From the NCBI GenBank assembly GCA_017539565.1, contig JAFYCS010000077.1, forward strand, positions 1 through 64,000: a DNA stretch of 64,000 nucleotides, in the 5' to 3' direction. Position 1 is the first letter of the stretch. Each line of letters starts with the position of its first letter. This document shows, one piece after another, positions 61,701 to 64,000 of the stretch. Position numbers and translations under genes: made by a program. The notes under the pieces are model-generated. The model worked only from the letters and a program-made list of their open reading frames with translations, was not told the origin of the DNA and did not search any database. The stretch is from Lachnospiraceae bacterium. GTDB lineage: Bacteria > Bacillota > Clostridia > Lachnospirales > Lachnospiraceae.

Positions 61701-62555
61701 TTTGAGCATAAATTCAACAACACCGAAGAATTCCCGCACCACATAGTGGATGCCTACCGGCAGGAGTGTCGTGGCCGGCACCTTGCTGACATTTTTATAT
61801 CCGGCGTTCTGTGCTATGCACATAGCCCTGTATTCATGAAAGCTGTTGGTTATTATACCTGTCGAAGCATGCGGATCGCCTATAATCTCCATGCTGTATT
61901 TCAGGTTCTCTATCGTACTCGTGGATCTGTCTTCAAGCAATATGCGGCTGTCGTCTATACCGTACACCCCGGTCAGCTGGCGGCGGATACACTCTGCCTC
62001 GCTTATCAGCTCATCCGCGCCCTGTCCTCCGGAAGCTATCAGTACAGTATCCGGATTTGCTTTCATATACTCTGCGCCTTTTATGATACGTGCCCTTAAG
62101 GTGTTGGTGGGCTCATCTCCCTTAAGCCCGGCTCCCAGCACTATAACATATTCCAGGCCATCGGGCGGCACTGCCGTCATCCCCTTTACTACCAGGCTCT
62201 CGATATAGAGAAAGAACACCAGTCCGGCTGCAAAGCATATCCTGTAGATCACGGTCAGAGCCTTAGGCACACGCAGGTGTACGCTCTCTTCCAGCCTGGC
62301 CTTCAGCATGATGATCCTGACTATACAGAAAGCAGCTATAAGCGGCCACAGCCAGACCCATGAAAGGCGTAATCCCGCATAGCTCACACAGACAAAAAAA
62401 TACACCACCGACCAGATTGCGGCCGGTGTGTATACATAGACCATCAACACATCAAAAAAAGTGTGTTTCTTAACTTTCTTAAGCAGCATATGCGCGGTGA
62501 TCATGCCTGCGACAGCTATCACAAACGAAGCTGCCAGCATTATTATCTTTATCAT
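61695..62555 (-). CDS. YdcF/ElyC/SanA-family membrane protein (DUF218)
   Basis: 286 aa with four N-terminal membrane helices (about 3-22, 38-60, 63-82, 103-125) and a DUF218 domain from about 135: YVIVLGAGLKGDEPTNTLRA, VLIASGGQGADELISEAECI, LEDRSTSTIENLKYSMEII and IITNSFHEYRAMCIAQNAG. Relatives are linked to envelope and peptidoglycan precursor metabolism. The next gene upstream ends 24 bp before it. Confidence 0.88.
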   Translation of the reverse strand: MIKIIMLAASFVIAVAGMITAHMLLKKVKKHTFFDVLMVYVYTPAAIWSVVYFFVCVSYAGLRLSWVWLWPLIAAFCIVRIIMLKARLEESVHLRVPKALTVIYRICFAAGLVFFLYIESLVVKGMTAVPPDGLEYVIVLGAGLKGDEPTNTLRARIIKGAEYMKANPDTVLIASGGQGADELISEAECIRRQLTGVYGIDDSRILLEDRSTSTIENLKYSMEIIGDPHASTGIITNSFHEYRAMCIAQNAGYKNVSKVPATTLLPVGIHYVVREFFGVVEFMLKQ

Positions 62556-62579
62556 AAGTATTGCTATCCTCAGTCTTAC

Positions 62580-62900
62580 TTATACTGCAAAAGCGGGGAA
62601 CAACCAGATCAGGCGGTATGCAATGCGGCGTACCAGCTTGTCTCCGTTATCCTCAAGATCTACACCGTCAGAAACGCTCTTATAAAGGCTCTTAAAAGCT
62701 TTCTTACCTTTAAGAAAAGAAGGCACAAAACGGAAATTGTAATATACATAAGCATGTGCGAATATCTCGCATGACAGCTGGCTTAAGCTCATTCCGCTGA
62801 TCTTGCCATCCTCAGCGATTTCTTTTGCCATATCCCTGCAGTATTTTCTGCTGTATAATTTCTTCTCCATAGGGATCTTCATTGTCTTCTTATCACTCAT
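62580..62900 (-). CDS. Conserved hypothetical protein
   Basis: 106 aa, basic, with KKTMKIPMEKKLYSRKYC at the start, a central YVYYNFRFVPSFLKGKKAFK and a C-terminal hydrophobic segment (LVRRIAYRLIWLFPAFAV). I do not recognise the family. AGGAGGA ribosome site. It precedes the YdcF gene in the same direction and probably shares its transcript. Confidence 0.6.
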   Translation of the reverse strand: MSDKKTMKIPMEKKLYSRKYCRDMAKEIAEDGKISGMSLSQLSCEIFAHAYVYYNFRFVPSFLKGKKAFKSLYKSVSDGVDLEDNGDKLVRRIAYRLIWLFPAFAV

Positions 62901-62997
62901 TGCCGTATCCTCCTGTCAGGTTTTGTTCAACCTTGTGATCTTAGGATACCATCCGGGATCATTTGATACCATTTGATAAGCTTACAATCCGCTCCCC

Positions 62998-63021
62998 AAA
63001 ACTTACATTTGTGTAAGTTTT
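62998..63021. repeat. Perfect palindrome, possible operator or hairpin
   Basis: AAAACTTACA and TGTAAGTTTT form a perfect 10-bp inverted repeat with a TTTG loop. It lies between the GGDEF gene terminator and the promoter region of the hypothetical gene. A tandem repeat ATTTGATACC/ATTTGATA lies 30 bp to its left. Confidence 0.5.
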
Positions 63022-63054
63022 GATAAAAAGCCCGTGCTGCAGGCTCTTATCCCT

Positions 63055-63084
63055 AAAAAACACAGGGGGTACTGCCCCCTGTGT
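63055..63084 (-). terminator. Terminator after the GGDEF-type gene
   Basis: Minus-strand stem ACACAGGGGG/CCCCCTGTGT followed by TTTTTT; 27 bp after the stop codon. Confidence 0.93.
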
Positions 63085-63110
63085 CAATAAAACATAATGA
63101 TGTATGCAGC

Positions 63111-64000
63111 TTAGCCGCGGATATCCTTAACGTAGATCTGAAGGTGGATATTCTTGCCTGACATATTGGCTTCGTAATCACCTACGATACGGTCTACAAC
63201 GGGCTGTATCTGAACATCCCCGTTATAAGGCAGTGCCACCAGCATCTGTCTGTTGGAGTAACGTGCGCAGACATCGCTTCTTCTTAAGCAGCTGAAGAGG
63301 GTCTGGTCCAGAACACCGATCGCCTTCTCCATATCATCTGCTGAAGGCAGATAACCCTCATCGGGAAGAAGATTGAGCAGCAGTGCCTCGAGCTTGATCT
63401 CTCCACGCTCAGCCTGACGGCAGAGATAATTGAATACATACTGGAATGCATAATAGTCAAGGACATAAGCACCTGTCTCAACATCGGTCCTGCGCAGCTT
63501 GTCATACAGCTCGTCAAGGCTGGCTATGCCGCCCTTTGCGGAAGCGCTCTGTGAGCTGAAGAAATGGTAGGAATTCTTACCGTTCTGCTTAACATGATAG
63601 AGAGCTTTGTCTGCCGCATTGTAAAGCAGGGGCAGGTTGTCACCGTCTTCGGGTGCCATAGCGATACCTGCTGAAACAGAGGTATTACCTTCAAGCCTGA
63701 ATGCTGCCAGCTTGGAATGCATTTCCTGAATGATGCCCTTTGCCTTACGGCCGATGGCATCCTTATCTTTCATAATGTCGATATATACGAGGAAGCAGTC
63801 ACCGCCGATCCTGCAGAGTACATCTTCGGAATCGGTAAACATCTTGATGACATCCGCAAGTGTCTTGATAACATTATCACCGGTGGTCATACCGAAGTTT
63901 AAGTTAACTGCCTTTAAGTTATCCACACCAAACAGCATCAGTGTTCCTTCGCTGCCTGCCTGGATCTTGCTGTCTATAAGTCCCCAGCCTGATTCTGCAT
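63111..64000 (-). CDS. Degenerate GGDEF-domain protein, 5' end outside the window
   Basis: The last 296 codons of a signalling protein; the frame continues past the right edge (AESGWGLIDSKIQAGSEGTL precedes the first internal Met). A GGDEF domain spans about 63520-63960 with LMLFGVDNLKAVNLNFGMTT and YNAADKALYHVKQNGKN, but the signature reads IGGDCF: the catalytic Glu/Asp is Cys. A second, more diverged GGDEF-like part (about 63115-63500) has LFSCLRRSDVCARYSNRQML. It probably binds rather than makes cyclic di-GMP, or has lost activity. Confidence 0.85.
   Translation of the reverse strand, partial: AESGWGLIDSKIQAGSEGTLMLFGVDNLKAVNLNFGMTTGDNVIKTLADVIKMFTDSEDVLCRIGGDCFLVYIDIMKDKDAIGRKAKGIIQEMHSKLAAFRLEGNTSVSAGIAMAPEDGDNLPLLYNAADKALYHVKQNGKNSYHFFSSQSASAKGGIASLDELYDKLRRTDVETGAYVLDYYAFQYVFNYLCRQAERGEIKLEALLLNLLPDEGYLPSADDMEKAIGVLDQTLFSCLRRSDVCARYSNRQMLVALPYNGDVQIQPVVDRIVGDYEANMSGKNIHLQIYVKDIRG

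Overview
The window looks like chromosome of a gut- or rumen-type Clostridia, most likely a Lachnospiraceae member. Mid-range base composition, AGGAGG-type ribosome sites, a CIRCE element, BspA-like and Big_2/InlB-type surface proteins, hemicellulases and a LytTR-DUF3021 pair all fit; genus cannot be fixed from sequence alone. About nine genes in ten lie on the minus strand; the exceptions are 16970-20363 and 57925-58710. I found no rRNA, transposase, phage module or CRISPR array.

Left part (1-16.8 kb): a monocistronic tRNA-Gly(UCC) with promoter and terminator, a decayed surface-protein remnant, a large hybrid sensor kinase, an hsp20 gene behind a CIRCE/sigma-A promoter, a tightly overlapping six-gene polyamine operon (speA-speE-CASDH-CASDC-aguA-aguB), and a xylan-utilisation cluster (HAD hydrolase, GH39, GH10 lipoprotein, two serine beta-lactamase-family hydrolases).

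Middle (16.8-34.7 kb): a divergent promoter region with two perfect LytTR-type repeats, an ABC-2 exporter followed by LytTR and DUF3021 genes, thiamine pyrophosphokinase, a DUF2804 protein, a chemotaxis receptor, a secreted esterase, MBL and phosphoesterase genes, and a Bce-like cluster (ATPase, large FtsX permease, response regulator, intramembrane-sensing kinase) with HD and HAD genes behind it.

The most unusual block is 34.8-46.1 kb: an apparent twelve-gene operon on the minus strand with an atypical PII protein, PotABCD polyamine-type importer, two ornithine-cyclodeaminase-family proteins, a split HcnABC/opine-oxidase-like iron-sulfur flavoprotein set and an iron alcohol dehydrogenase. 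The order import, amine oxidation, imine/amino-acid handling, aldehyde/alcohol step resembles opine catabolism operons. A LuxR-type regulator and a PEP/pyruvate-binding protein with a KaiC-like front domain lie just upstream.

Right part (49.7-64 kb): a possible small-protein unit, nitroreductase, lipoprotein, PHP phosphoesterase, two broken cyclic-di-GMP genes flanking a GH26 mannanase, a frameshifted M13 peptidase lipoprotein, several hydrolases, an ECF sigma/anti-sigma pair, a YdcF protein and, running off the right edge, a degenerate GGDEF protein.

The recurring themes are polyamines/amines (made by one operon, imported and probably oxidised by another), hemicellulose breakdown, and decaying signalling genes.
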